This document shows, piece by piece, positions 28,540 to 37,850 of a DNA stretch of 39,104 nucleotides. The notes under the pieces are model-generated. The model worked only from the letters and a program-made list of their open reading frames with translations, was not told where the DNA came from and searched no databases. Both the position numbers and the translations under genes were made by a program. Origin of the DNA: Bacteroidales bacterium (lineage in GTDB: Bacteria > Bacteroidota > Bacteroidia > Bacteroidales > VadinHA17). The stretch's first letter is position 1; the number at the start of each line of letters is the position of its first letter. The stretch is taken from the NCBI GenBank assembly GCA_027028505.1, contig JALVJE010000067.1:1-39104 (forward strand), in the 5' to 3' direction.

Positions 28540-30207
28540 TCAGAAGATCACGATCTTTTTATATACCGGCATACGGCGATCACTCAGGCTGATCAGATAG
28601 ACCCCCGGAGCAACATCTGCCAGGTTCACCGGAAAAGTATGTCCTTCCTCCGGTATGGTATGTTCGAAGATCACTTTGCCTGTAAGATCATAGATCCTGA
28701 TCCTGTCGGGCTGAAATGACCCGCAGGACCACTCTACCCGGAAAGAACCGTCAGAAGGGTTGGGTATGAGTCTGATACCGGCATCATCCATGGATCGCGT
28801 CTGCACACCGGTCACGGCAGGACCATAGCCCTGCAGGGAGATGATGCCCGTGGTGTCGGGATCCAGCCAGTAACGCAACTGTTCCGTTTTCCGGGAATAA
28901 TCAGCAAAAGAATGGGAAAATTTCTCAAAAAAAGCATCTGCCGAAGTGCAGTTGGCCACCACACTCCCGCCTGTCAGGTCGCCCACGATCAGATGGTTCT
29001 GGTCAAACAAGGGACTTCCCGAAGAACCTCCTTCCGTAATACCCAGGGTCCAGTTATCGATGTACCAGTGTGTACTGTCGTCATAATCCCACTCATAAAC
29101 AAAATCTCCCGTCACCGGTGATTTGTTGTACAATGCGATCTTCTTCACATCCCCCATCGGATGATGGATACACACCACCTTCTCCGCGGCATCGGGGGAG
29201 GCATTCCAGCCGGCAAAGTAAGGCTTATAAGCATGTGGAATGGTATCACTCATCTTCACAAGAGAAAAATCCAGATTGGTGGTGGTGGCCTGAATGGCAG
29301 AACCCGAAAGGGTTTGTGATACATCACCGTCAGGGCCGTTGCAGGTGGGGCTCTCATAATTAAAGTAGAACACAGAGGTCTGGGCTTCATAATAGGTGGG
29401 CAGACAATGATTGGCCGTCAGGAAAAAAGGCGTTTCATCAAACCTAGTCGTATTGATCAGCGAACCGGTGCACAGATAAGAGTTCCCATTCATTTTGGAG
29501 AAGATGATGCGGCAAATGGCATGTTTCTCAACCTGCCAGTCCGCGCCCTCAGGACAATTGATGTCTTTGTTACAGGGTTGTGACATACCAAACCGGTCAT
29601 CCTGCGTACCCAGAACATCCCGGTAGGCGTGTCCTACCGTGCCGATACTTACGGAACCCCTGAAAGGAGCATCATAAGGTTCAAAATACTCCACAATGAT
29701 CTCATCTCCCGGCAAAGGCGCCACAGCCAAAGCCCCCCACGGCTTATTGTTCTCGGAGGTAAAAGCCCCCAGGACATGCGAATGATCCGGATCATATAAA
29801 AAGAGCTTAGCTCCCGGGGGGATCCTGAATTTATCGAAAATCAGATGGATGGAATATGCCCCGGCAGACCTGATATCTACCCTCCACAACTCCCCTTTCC
29901 CTTTTATCTCCTGAAGCAGCCCGGAATTCTCCGGGGACAGACTGACCTGGAAATTCTTGGAAAAACGCCGGGGATAGTCCGGCATCGTATCGGTGAAAGC
30001 ATCTTCCGCCAGCAATCGGTCAACATCCACCTTTCCCATCTGAACAACCGGGACAGCGCTTTTGCTCTTGAACGAGAAACTGAGCGGTATTCCACCGTGA
30101 CTGATCTGAGCAACCGCACTGAAACTCATAAAGATCAGCAGAACACCTGTCATACCGGGAAAAAGCATAAGAATGCGCGATCTTTTCATTTTCATTTGCA
30201 CTTTCAT
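28540..30207 (-). CDS. Secreted trypsin-like serine protease with T9SS type A sorting domain
   Basis: 555-aa ORF; catalytic triad context FFLTANHCL, TNLDFSLVKM, TEGGSSGSPLFD; C-terminal LIPNPSDGSFRVEW...GVYLISLSDRRMPVYKKIVIF. Confidence 0.9.
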   Translation of the reverse strand: MKVQMKMKRSRILMLFPGMTGVLLIFMSFSAVAQISHGGIPLSFSFKSKSAVPVVQMGKVDVDRLLAEDAFTDTMPDYPRRFSKNFQVSLSPENSGLLQEIKGKGELWRVDIRSAGAYSIHLIFDKFRIPPGAKLFLYDPDHSHVLGAFTSENNKPWGALAVAPLPGDEIIVEYFEPYDAPFRGSVSIGTVGHAYRDVLGTQDDRFGMSQPCNKDINCPEGADWQVEKHAICRIIFSKMNGNSYLCTGSLINTTRFDETPFFLTANHCLPTYYEAQTSVFYFNYESPTCNGPDGDVSQTLSGSAIQATTTNLDFSLVKMSDTIPHAYKPYFAGWNASPDAAEKVVCIHHPMGDVKKIALYNKSPVTGDFVYEWDYDDSTHWYIDNWTLGITEGGSSGSPLFDQNHLIVGDLTGGSVVANCTSADAFFEKFSHSFADYSRKTEQLRYWLDPDTTGIISLQGYGPAVTGVQTRSMDDAGIRLIPNPSDGSFRVEWSCGSFQPDRIRIYDLTGKVIFEHTIPEEGHTFPVNLADVAPGVYLISLSDRRMPVYKKIVIF

Positions 30208-30492
30208 GAGATCAATTCGTCAATAATAAAAAAGATCATTGATAAAAATATATGAATATACTCCGATTACTACGGAGATCCCGGTTTTCACCCCGGAAGA
30301 TCCGGTACTTACCCTATCTTTTTCTACTCAAAATAAAACATTTTCCGCGATGTATCGTAATGAATTTTAGAAAGGATTATTTGATTGCCCCCGGGATCTC
30401 AAAAGATCCCGAAGGTATCATAGAGACATGGCAGAATAATTTTATTGTTTATAGTACGTTTTGGTGTTGTTGTTATGTTTTTCACCGCCATG

Positions 30493-30523
30493 TTTGTTTT
30501 ATCATAAAATTCCTTTAACTTTG
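30493..30523 (+). promoter_or_regulatory. Bacteroidota-type promoter upstream of small lipoprotein
   Basis: TTTG-N19-TAACTTTG. Confidence 0.7.
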
Positions 30524-30564
30524 TTGAAAATAACAATACACCAAAGACAATTTAATCCGGAATA

Positions 30565-30693
30565 ATGATGAAGAAAGTGATCGTAATTGCCGTAGTGTCT
30601 TTATTTCTCGCAGGGCTTTTTACTTCTTGCAACAATGAAACATGTCCTGCCTACAGCAAAGCAGAGACGCATCAGACAGGATCCAACGGGTAA
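30565..30693 (+). CDS. Small (42-aa) predicted lipoprotein, absent from the supplied ORF track
   Basis: MMKKVIVIAVVSLFLAGLFTSCNNETCPAYSKAETHQTGSNG*; basic N-terminus, hydrophobic core, lipobox LFTSC; promoter match just upstream. Confidence 0.75.
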   Translation: MMKKVIVIAVVSLFLAGLFTSCNNETCPAYSKAETHQTGSNG

Positions 30694-30739
30694 GCAGGCA
30701 TCGGCCGGCTTCCCAATATTTTTTACATACGAACAAGTC

Positions 30740-31543
30740 ATGAAGAAAGTAATAATCCTATTCACTTTCTTCCTTTTTTTTGTTTTCACCGCACTGGGAC
30801 AGGGAGAAATAGATAACCAGCAGAAGATCTTCTACCGGAATGAATCCACTTTTGGTTTCTCGCTTAACTCCACGGGCTACGGTGCCAGCTACCGTTACGG
30901 CAAAAGGATCAACTACCTGAACAAAAGGCTTTTTGAAGGGGATTTCAACTATTTCCGCCATCCCAAGGAGATCAAAATGTACAATCCCTATTCACCCAAC
31001 TCCCGGGGATTCGTTTACGGCAAAACCAACCTTTTTTTCAATATAAGGCTGGGATATGGTTTCCAGCGCGACCTCTTCCGCAAGATCGACAAAGGCGGTG
31101 TGGCCGTTCGCTATTTTTTCACCTTCGGCCCGAGCATCGGCTTTTATAAACCCATCTACTACGAGGTCATCTATTTCCTTTCGATGAATACCTACACCAT
31201 CGTGGAGATGAAGTTCGATCCCACCTCCCTGCACTCTCCCAACGACATATACGGCCGGGCCTCCTTCTTTAAAGGATGGGACGAAGTGAAATTCGTGCCG
31301 GGGGGGTATGCTAAATTCGGCTTTAATTTTGAGTTCAGCAAATTCGACCCCTTTGTCCAGTCTCTCGAAGGCGGTATTACCGTCGATGCCTATCCCTGGA
31401 GGGTCCCTATCATGGCCTCCCCCGATAACAACAGCATCTTTATCTCCCTCTTCGCCTGCTTCCGCTTCGGCAAGATCATCGACAAGTACTACAAGAAAGC
31501 CTACGAGAAAAACCAGCAACTGGACAACTCTTTCTCGTATTAG
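30740..31543 (+). CDS. Hypothetical exported protein (267 aa), probable outer-membrane beta-barrel
   Basis: Start chosen at MKKVIILFTFFLFFVFTALGQ (signal peptide); upstream 35 aa of the ORF overlap the small lipoprotein gene and look noncoding. Confidence 0.75.
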   Translation: MKKVIILFTFFLFFVFTALGQGEIDNQQKIFYRNESTFGFSLNSTGYGASYRYGKRINYLNKRLFEGDFNYFRHPKEIKMYNPYSPNSRGFVYGKTNLFFNIRLGYGFQRDLFRKIDKGGVAVRYFFTFGPSIGFYKPIYYEVIYFLSMNTYTIVEMKFDPTSLHSPNDIYGRASFFKGWDEVKFVPGGYAKFGFNFEFSKFDPFVQSLEGGITVDAYPWRVPIMASPDNNSIFISLFACFRFGKIIDKYYKKAYEKNQQLDNSFSY

Positions 31544-31616
31544 TTCCAAGTTCATGGTTCCAAGTTCATAGTTCATAGTTCATAGTTCATAGTTCATAGT
31601 TCATAGTTCATAGTTG
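31541..31616. repeat. Heptanucleotide tandem array (TAGTTCA-type, ~11 units)
   Basis: TAGTTCC AAGTTCA TGGTTCC AAGTTCA TAGTTCA x6 TAGTTG; first unit is the stop codon of the 267-aa ORF. Confidence 0.95.
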
Positions 31617-31627
31617 CCCCATTATTC

Positions 31628-31647
31628 CCTGCCTACCGGCAGGCAGG
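31628..31647. repeat. GC-rich palindrome CCTGCCTACCGGCAGGCAGG
   Basis: CCTGCC-tacc-GGCAGG stem; related to the CCTGCCTAGGCAGG palindrome at 18655. Confidence 0.65.
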
Positions 31648-31680
31648 CATCTTTCCATTATTCCATTCTTCCCTCTTTTT

Positions 31681-31711
31681 TTTGTCAGGTCAAGAGAATG
31701 TGCTATTTTTG
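31681..31711 (+). promoter_or_regulatory. Putative gap promoter
   Basis: TTTG-N19-TATTTTTG. Confidence 0.7.
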
Positions 31712-31757
31712 CGTGATTTTTTCAACATAATTTCATTCATTTTAATTAATAGAAACC

Positions 31758-32768
31758 ATGGCAACAATAAAAGTAGCGATCAATGGATTTGGCCGCATCG
31801 GCCGTAACGTTTTCAAGCTGGCACTGGAAAGAGACAATATCGAGGTCGTAGGCATCAACGATCTCACCGACACCAAAACCCTGGCTCACCTGCTGAAGTA
31901 TGACTCTACGCAGGGTAAGTTCAACGGTACGGTAGAGCACGATGATGAATCCATCATCGTCAACGGCAAACCTATCAAAATATCTGCCGAAAGGAATCCC
32001 GCCAATATCCCCTGGCCTGAGACACCCGATGTGGTAGTGGAGGGTACCGGCGTATTCCGGACAAAAGAGAGCCCGAAAGGCGGTTATGGCGATCACCTGA
32101 AAAACGGTGCCAAAAAAGTGATCCTGACCGTCCCTGCCAAGGATGAGATCGACAACACCATCGTCCTGGGAGTCAATGATGACATGCTCCGGCCCGAAGA
32201 CCAGACCATCTCCAATGCTTCCTGCACCACCAACTGTCTGGCGCCCATCACCAAGGTGATCCACGATAATTTCGGTATCGTGAATGCCCTGATGACCACC
32301 ATCCACTCTTACACCAACGATCAGCGTATCCTGGACTTCCCGCACAGTGACCTGCGCCGGGCACGGTCGGCAGCCGTATCTCAGATACCTACCTCCACCG
32401 GTGCTGCAAGCGCTATAGGCAAAGTTATTCCCGAACTGGATGGGAAAATGAATGGTATGGCTGTCCGTGTTCCCACACCCACGGGTTCAATGGTCGACCT
32501 GGTGGCTTACGTCGAAAAACCGGCCACCATTGAGGAAATTAATGCTGCCATGAAAGCAGCTTCCGAGGGCCCGATGAAAGGTATCCTGGAATATTGCGAA
32601 GACCCGATCGTATCGGTGGACATCATCCACAATACACATTCTTCCATATTCGACTCCCTCAGCACCATGATCAAAGGGAATATGGTGAAGGTGATCTCCT
32701 GGTATGATAATGAATGGGGATATTCTGCCCGCGTGGTCGACCTCATCGAAAAAGCTATGGCCCTGTAA
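31758..32768 (+). CDS. gap: Glyceraldehyde-3-phosphate dehydrogenase, type I
   Basis: 336-aa ORF; INGFGRIGRN, SNASCTTNCLAP, WYDNEWGYS. Confidence 0.98.
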   Translation: MATIKVAINGFGRIGRNVFKLALERDNIEVVGINDLTDTKTLAHLLKYDSTQGKFNGTVEHDDESIIVNGKPIKISAERNPANIPWPETPDVVVEGTGVFRTKESPKGGYGDHLKNGAKKVILTVPAKDEIDNTIVLGVNDDMLRPEDQTISNASCTTNCLAPITKVIHDNFGIVNALMTTIHSYTNDQRILDFPHSDLRRARSAAVSQIPTSTGAASAIGKVIPELDGKMNGMAVRVPTPTGSMVDLVAYVEKPATIEEINAAMKAASEGPMKGILEYCEDPIVSVDIIHNTHSSIFDSLSTMIKGNMVKVISWYDNEWGYSARVVDLIEKAMAL

Positions 32769-32788
32769 ATAGTAACAGAGTACACATT

Positions 32789-32826
32789 AAAAAAAACGTT
32801 CCGGTGATGCCGGAACGTTTTTTTTT
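32789..32826 (+). terminator. Rho-independent terminator of gap
   Basis: AAAACGTTCCGGtgatgCCGGAACGTTTTTTTTT. Confidence 0.92.
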
Positions 32827-32850
32827 ATCATCCACCTTTGCGCCTCAGTC

Positions 32851-33234
32851 TTAAGCATAGATCGCTATGACCTCCATGGGAAGGTCCAAATAATCCCGGA
32901 AATGCTCTCCCATTTCCTGGATCGACTCATCTTCTTCCTCAAAATACCATCGTAAGGTAATATTGCGATGCCCCTCATCTATATACTTTTTCAACGTACG
33001 GAGGATCTCCATGATGTATTTCATCGTACCACTGTTCATGTATTCCAGCCTGAACTGCAGTTCAAAAGGCCGGTCCGGCTCTTCTTCAAGGAACTCCTGC
33101 AGCCATTTAAGCACAGGCAGATAGATCTCTTCCGGATTCTCAGGGATGGAACGTCCCGCGATGAGGAAAACATCCCCCTCTCCCAGCCTGATCTCCGGAA
33201 GAGTCTCTTTGGGTAGGATCACTAATGGTTCCAT
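32851..33234 (-). CDS. SiaC-family / DUF1987 regulatory phosphoprotein
   Basis: From MEPLVILPKETLPEIRLGEGDVFLIAGRSIPENPEEIYLPVLKWLQEF; EYMNSGTMKYIMEILRTLKK (STAS-like). Upstream ORF-track start rejected. Confidence 0.85.
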   Translation of the reverse strand: MEPLVILPKETLPEIRLGEGDVFLIAGRSIPENPEEIYLPVLKWLQEFLEEEPDRPFELQFRLEYMNSGTMKYIMEILRTLKKYIDEGHRNITLRWYFEEEDESIQEMGEHFRDYLDLPMEVIAIYA

Positions 33235-33289
33235 AACAGACAACAATATAGAAATTTTCTTTCGATCTCTGTTCAAAAAATATTACAAA

Positions 33290-33370
33290 ATTAAACCCAG
33301 ATTACGTATTAGGAAGCTAAAAAATAGCTGAACTAATGCGTTAGCTGGGGTTAACCCCGATTTGGGTTAA
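33290..33370. repeat. Dispersed palindromic element, copy 3 (module A only)
   Basis: TTAAACCCAGATTACGTATTAGGAAGCTAAAAAATAGCTGAACTAATGCGTTAGCTGGGGTTAACCCC, near-identical to copy 2 in reverse complement. Confidence 0.9.
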
Positions 33371-33389
33371 AGAACCTGCACCGGGCCCG

Positions 33390-34640
33390 TCACTCATAAC
33401 GCAATGCAATGATCGGGTCCAGGCGGGCTGCTTTGGATGCCGGATAATATCCGGACACCACCCCTACGATAAAACATACCGCCACCCCGCCGATGATCCA
33501 CACCCAGGGGATCACAAAAGCACTCTTGGTCAGCAGGGAGATCAGATTGCCCATAAGGATCCCCAGGAAGATCCCCAACAATCCTCCCAGCTGCCCGATG
33601 AGGACAGCCTCGAAAAGGAACTGCCAGCGTATCGTCCTGCCCTTGGCGCCCAGCGCTTTCCGGATACCTATCTCCCGCGTCCTCTCCGTCACTGTCACCA
33701 GCATGATATTCATCAGACCGATGACCGCCCCGAAAAGGGTAATGATCCCGATGATCGTAGCCGCCCAGGTGACATACCGGATGTTTTCCATCAGGATGGC
33801 GACCAGGTTGTCGCTGCGGGTGATATTGAAATCGGACTCATCGTAGGCCGTGAGACCCCGGATGATACGGAACATTCCTTCCGCCTCGCTGGAGATGATG
33901 TCCAGCAAACGGGTATCATCCGGCATCACGCCGATGCGAAAGGTCATATTGGGACGTGAAAAATAGTGCCGCACCGTCGTCACAGGCATCAGACAGGTAC
34001 GATCGGAACCACCGAAACTGGCTCCTTTCTCTTTAAAAACACCTATCACCTTGAAATGGGCCCCGCCGATGGAGACGATCTTTCCAAGCGGTTCTCCGAG
34101 CGGGAAGATCTGCCTTACCAGATCAGCCCCCACGATCACCACATTGCGGTTCATCTGTATATCCTGGACCGTGAGGTTACGTCCTTCGCGCAGCTCATTC
34201 CCCGAAACCATCATATAATTCTCGTCCCCACCCACCAACTGGATATTGGGATTGCTCTTGTGGTCCTCATATTTCACCGTAGCCATGCCGGAAGCTACCA
34301 CAGAAACCGACACCAGCGCCGGCATATTGAATTCATCTTTGAATCTTTCGGCCTGCCGGTAGGTGATCCGGGCATGGTTCTTTTTTCTGTATCGCTTATT
34401 TCCCACCACGATCGTCATACCACGACTCTCGATAAAAAAAGTGTTGGCACCCATCATGGTAAACTGCTCGGTGAGGGAATACTTGATCGAATCGATGGCA
34501 GTGAGAATGCCTACCAATGCCATGATGCCAAAGGATATGATGAATATCGTCAGCACCGCCCGCACCTTATTGGTACGGATCGAATCAAAGGAGATCTTCA
34601 GATTATCCTGTAATAAACCGGCCCTGATACGCATAACCAT
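33390..34640 (-). CDS. ABC transporter permease, MacB/FtsX family
   Basis: Periplasmic-core MacB-like domain and FtsX motif [40 protein letters not shown]; start placed at [31 protein letters not shown]. Confidence 0.9.
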   Translation of the reverse strand: MVMRIRAGLLQDNLKISFDSIRTNKVRAVLTIFIISFGIMALVGILTAIDSIKYSLTEQFTMMGANTFFIESRGMTIVVGNKRYRKKNHARITYRQAERFKDEFNMPALVSVSVVASGMATVKYEDHKSNPNIQLVGGDENYMMVSGNELREGRNLTVQDIQMNRNVVIVGADLVRQIFPLGEPLGKIVSIGGAHFKVIGVFKEKGASFGGSDRTCLMPVTTVRHYFSRPNMTFRIGVMPDDTRLLDIISSEAEGMFRIIRGLTAYDESDFNITRSDNLVAILMENIRYVTWAATIIGIITLFGAVIGLMNIMLVTVTERTREIGIRKALGAKGRTIRWQFLFEAVLIGQLGGLLGIFLGILMGNLISLLTKSAFVIPWVWIIGGVAVCFIVGVVSGYYPASKAARLDPIIALRYE

Positions 34641-34814
34641 TCCTGTTATCCCCGGGCACCCCAAAAGATGCTCAGCGCTGTTCCCGGTAAAAATACTTTT
34701 TTTACGAACAAAATCTCCATTTCTCATCAAAATCCCTTTGCCGGAAAAGAAAAAAATCCGTATTTCTTAGTACTTTTGTGATCCAGACGTTTAACCATTA
34801 AAAATAATATCATC

Positions 34815-37082
34815 ATGGCATTCGACATTGAAATGATCAAAAAGGTATATTCCGCATACGGCGAGAAATTATCCGCTGTAAAAAAGATACTTGACCGTCC
34901 TCTCACTCTTACCGAGAAGATCCTGTACACCCACCTGGCCGAAGAACATCTCAGCGCTCCTTACCGCCGGGGTGAGGATTATGTGGATTTCCACCCCGAC
35001 CGGGTGGCCATGCAGGATGCCACCGCCCAGATGGCCCTGTTGCAGTTCATGATGGCCGGCAGAGAAAAAACTGCCGTTCCCTCGTCGGTACACTGTGACC
35101 ACCTGATCACCGCCAAAGAAGGAGCTGACAAAGACCTGGAAAAGGCTGAATACACCAACCAGGAAGTGTATGATTTCCTTGCCTCGGTCTCCAATAAGTA
35201 CGGCATCGGTTTCTGGAAGCCGGGCGCCGGTATCATCCACCAGGTGGTGCTGGAGAACTATGCTTTCCCCGGCGGCATGATGATAGGTACCGACTCACAC
35301 ACTCCCAATGCCGGCGGCCTCGGCATGATCGCCATCGGCGTAGGCGGCGCCGACGCCGTGGACGTGATGGCCGGCATGCCGTGGGAGCTGAAATTCCCGA
35401 AGATCATCGGTATCAAACTCACCGGCAGATTGTCGGGATGGACCGCCCCCAAGGATGTGATCCTGAAAGTGGCAGATATCCTCACCGTCAAGGGAGGCAC
35501 GGGATACATCCTGGAATATTTCGGCGAAGGGGCACAGGCCCTCTCGGCCACGGGCCGTGCCACCATTTGTAACATGGGCGCCGAGGTAGGCGCTACTACC
35601 TCCACCTTCGGCTTTGATGACAATACCGCCGAATACCTGCGCCAGACCCACCGCGACGATGTGGCCACCCTCGCCGAAGGGATCCGTGAACATCTCACCG
35701 GCGACCCCGAAGTGTATGCCGAGCCGGAGAAATATTTCGATCAGGTGATCGAGATCAACCTCTCGGAGCTGGAGCCCGCCCTCAACGGACCTTTCACCCC
35801 CGACCTGCGTACACCGGTGTCGGAAATGGCAGAAACCGCCAAAAAGAACGACTGGCCGCTCAACCTGGAGGCAGGCCTCATAGGATCCTGTACCAACTCC
35901 TCTTACGAGGACATCACCCGCGCCGCCTCCATCGCTCGGCAAGCCATCGCCAAAGGTCTCAAACCCAAAGCAAAGATCTACATCACTCCCGGCTCCGAAC
36001 AGGTGCGCTACACCATGGAGCGTGACGGCCTCCTGGAGGTCTTCGAGCAGATCGGCGGCGTCATCCTGGCCAACGCCTGCGGCCCCTGCATCGGCCAGTG
36101 GGACCGTGAAGAGGTGAAAGACGGCCACCGCAACTCCATCGTCACCTCCTTCAACCGCAACTTTGCCAAACGCAACGACGGCAACCCCAATACCTATGCC
36201 TTCGTCGCCTCACCCGACATGGTGATGGCCTATGCTTTCGCCGGCCGTCTCGACTTCGACCCGCTGCACGACACGCTGGTCAACGACAAAGGCGAAGAGG
36301 TGCGCTTCGACGAACCCGAGGGACTGGTTTTCCCGCCCAAAGGCTTCGAGGTGGACGACCCCGGCTATGTGGCCCCGGCCGAAGATGGCAGCAGCGTCGA
36401 GATCAGGGTGAAACCCGACTCCGAGCGGCTGCAACTCCTCAAACCTTTCCCCGCCTGGGACGGCAAAGATTTCTATGGCCTGCACCTCCTTATCAAGGCC
36501 AAAGGAAAATGTACCACCGACCATATCTCCATGGCCGGACCATGGCTCCGCTACCGCGGCCATCTGGAGAATATCTCGCAGAACCTGCTCATCGGCGCCG
36601 TGAACTATTTCAACGAAGCTACCAACAAGGTAAAGAACCAGCTCACGGGTGAATACGTACCCGTGCCGGAAGCGGCCAAAGCTTACCGGGATGCAGGCAA
36701 GGGATCCATCATTATCGGGGATGAGAACTACGGTGAAGGCTCGTCACGCGAACATGCCGCCATGGAACCCCGCTTCATGGGCGTCAAGGCCGTATTGGTG
36801 CGCTCCTTCGCACGTATACACGAGACCAACCTGAAAAAACAGGGCGTGCTGGCCATCACCTTCGCCGATCCGGCTGATTACGACAAAGTGCTGGAAGATG
36901 ACACCTTCGACGTACTCGGTCTGAAAGAGTTCGCCCCCGGCAAGCCCCTCACCGTAGTCATCCACCACAAGGACGGCTCACAGGATACCATCAGCGTGAA
37001 CCATACCTACAACGAGAACCAGATCGAATGGTTCAAAGCCGGATCAGCCCTCAACCTGATCCGGAAGATGAATGCCCAATGA
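34815..37082 (+). CDS. Aconitate hydratase (mitochondrial-type, 755 aa)
   Basis: [50 protein letters not shown]. Confidence 0.97.
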   Translation: MAFDIEMIKKVYSAYGEKLSAVKKILDRPLTLTEKILYTHLAEEHLSAPYRRGEDYVDFHPDRVAMQDATAQMALLQFMMAGREKTAVPSSVHCDHLITAKEGADKDLEKAEYTNQEVYDFLASVSNKYGIGFWKPGAGIIHQVVLENYAFPGGMMIGTDSHTPNAGGLGMIAIGVGGADAVDVMAGMPWELKFPKIIGIKLTGRLSGWTAPKDVILKVADILTVKGGTGYILEYFGEGAQALSATGRATICNMGAEVGATTSTFGFDDNTAEYLRQTHRDDVATLAEGIREHLTGDPEVYAEPEKYFDQVIEINLSELEPALNGPFTPDLRTPVSEMAETAKKNDWPLNLEAGLIGSCTNSSYEDITRAASIARQAIAKGLKPKAKIYITPGSEQVRYTMERDGLLEVFEQIGGVILANACGPCIGQWDREEVKDGHRNSIVTSFNRNFAKRNDGNPNTYAFVASPDMVMAYAFAGRLDFDPLHDTLVNDKGEEVRFDEPEGLVFPPKGFEVDDPGYVAPAEDGSSVEIRVKPDSERLQLLKPFPAWDGKDFYGLHLLIKAKGKCTTDHISMAGPWLRYRGHLENISQNLLIGAVNYFNEATNKVKNQLTGEYVPVPEAAKAYRDAGKGSIIIGDENYGEGSSREHAAMEPRFMGVKAVLVRSFARIHETNLKKQGVLAITFADPADYDKVLEDDTFDVLGLKEFAPGKPLTVVIHHKDGSQDTISVNHTYNENQIEWFKAGSALNLIRKMNAQ

Positions 37083-37265
37083 AGGTATGCCTACCGCAGA
37101 AACCTGCGCTGTGCACCCGCCGGGCCACAGGCCTGGCAGGAACTGAAAGAACTGCTTCGCAGGAAATAAACAAAACAGCCGCTCTTCACTGGGTGGCTGT
37201 TTCCTTTGTCTGTATCATGGCACGTTTTTTGCTGCATTTATTTTGAAAACATGATCCGTGATCTT

Positions 37266-37850
37266 ATGAAGACCCGCCTGCTGCTTTTTGTCTCTGTGAC
37301 TATTCTGCTCACAGCCTGTCCCCGATGCCCCGAAACGATCCTGCTGGATAACGGTCCCCTGCCCGACGAGGCCATGCAATACATTCCCTACCGTAACGGC
37401 CAGTCAGTTATGTTCAGACATTCCCACAATATGGAAGTGCGTTTCGATGTGTACCAGGTAAAATACCAACAGACTACCTCCTGCGCCGAATGCTGCAAAT
37501 ACAATATCCGGTACGAAACCAACCGGACGGATCTCAAACCCAACTATCCCCTCTTCAACATTTCACTTGAGATCTCCAATATCGACACCTCATTTTTTTA
37601 CAGCTACGCCAATGTGGGGAGCTCTGCCTTCAGCATCCCCACCAACGGACCGGATCAACCGGATGCCGAACGGCTGGATTCCGCCCTGGTGGACAGTGTC
37701 TGGTATTATGATGTATATAAACTTGGAACCAGCGGAGGATACCAGGGAGAGGAGGTTATATATGCCGATACCATCTTTTATAACTATACCGACGGTATCA
37801 TCAAGATCATCATGTCCAACAAAGAATATTATGAACTGGTCAAAAAATAA
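37266..37850 (+). CDS. Hypothetical lipoprotein with CAECC motif
   Basis: Start at MKTRLLLFVSVTILLTACPRCPE (lipobox LLTAC); no family recognised. Confidence 0.75.
   Translation: MKTRLLLFVSVTILLTACPRCPETILLDNGPLPDEAMQYIPYRNGQSVMFRHSHNMEVRFDVYQVKYQQTTSCAECCKYNIRYETNRTDLKPNYPLFNISLEISNIDTSFFYSYANVGSSAFSIPTNGPDQPDAERLDSALVDSVWYYDVYKLGTSGGYQGEEVIYADTIFYNYTDGIIKIIMSNKEYYELVKK

Noticed and set aside
30252-30518. 88-aa ORF upstream of the small lipoprotein
   Set aside because: Overlaps the predicted promoter (30493-30523) and has no recognisable features.
4424-31616. CRISPR interpretation of the short repeats
   Set aside because: Units are 7 nt, directly adjacent with no unique spacers, and there are no cas genes.
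33146-33331. 61-aa ORF ending RLRIRKLKNS
   Set aside because: Antisense to the SiaC gene start and ends in the palindromic repeat; its C-terminal match to UbiE is due to the shared repeat, not homology.
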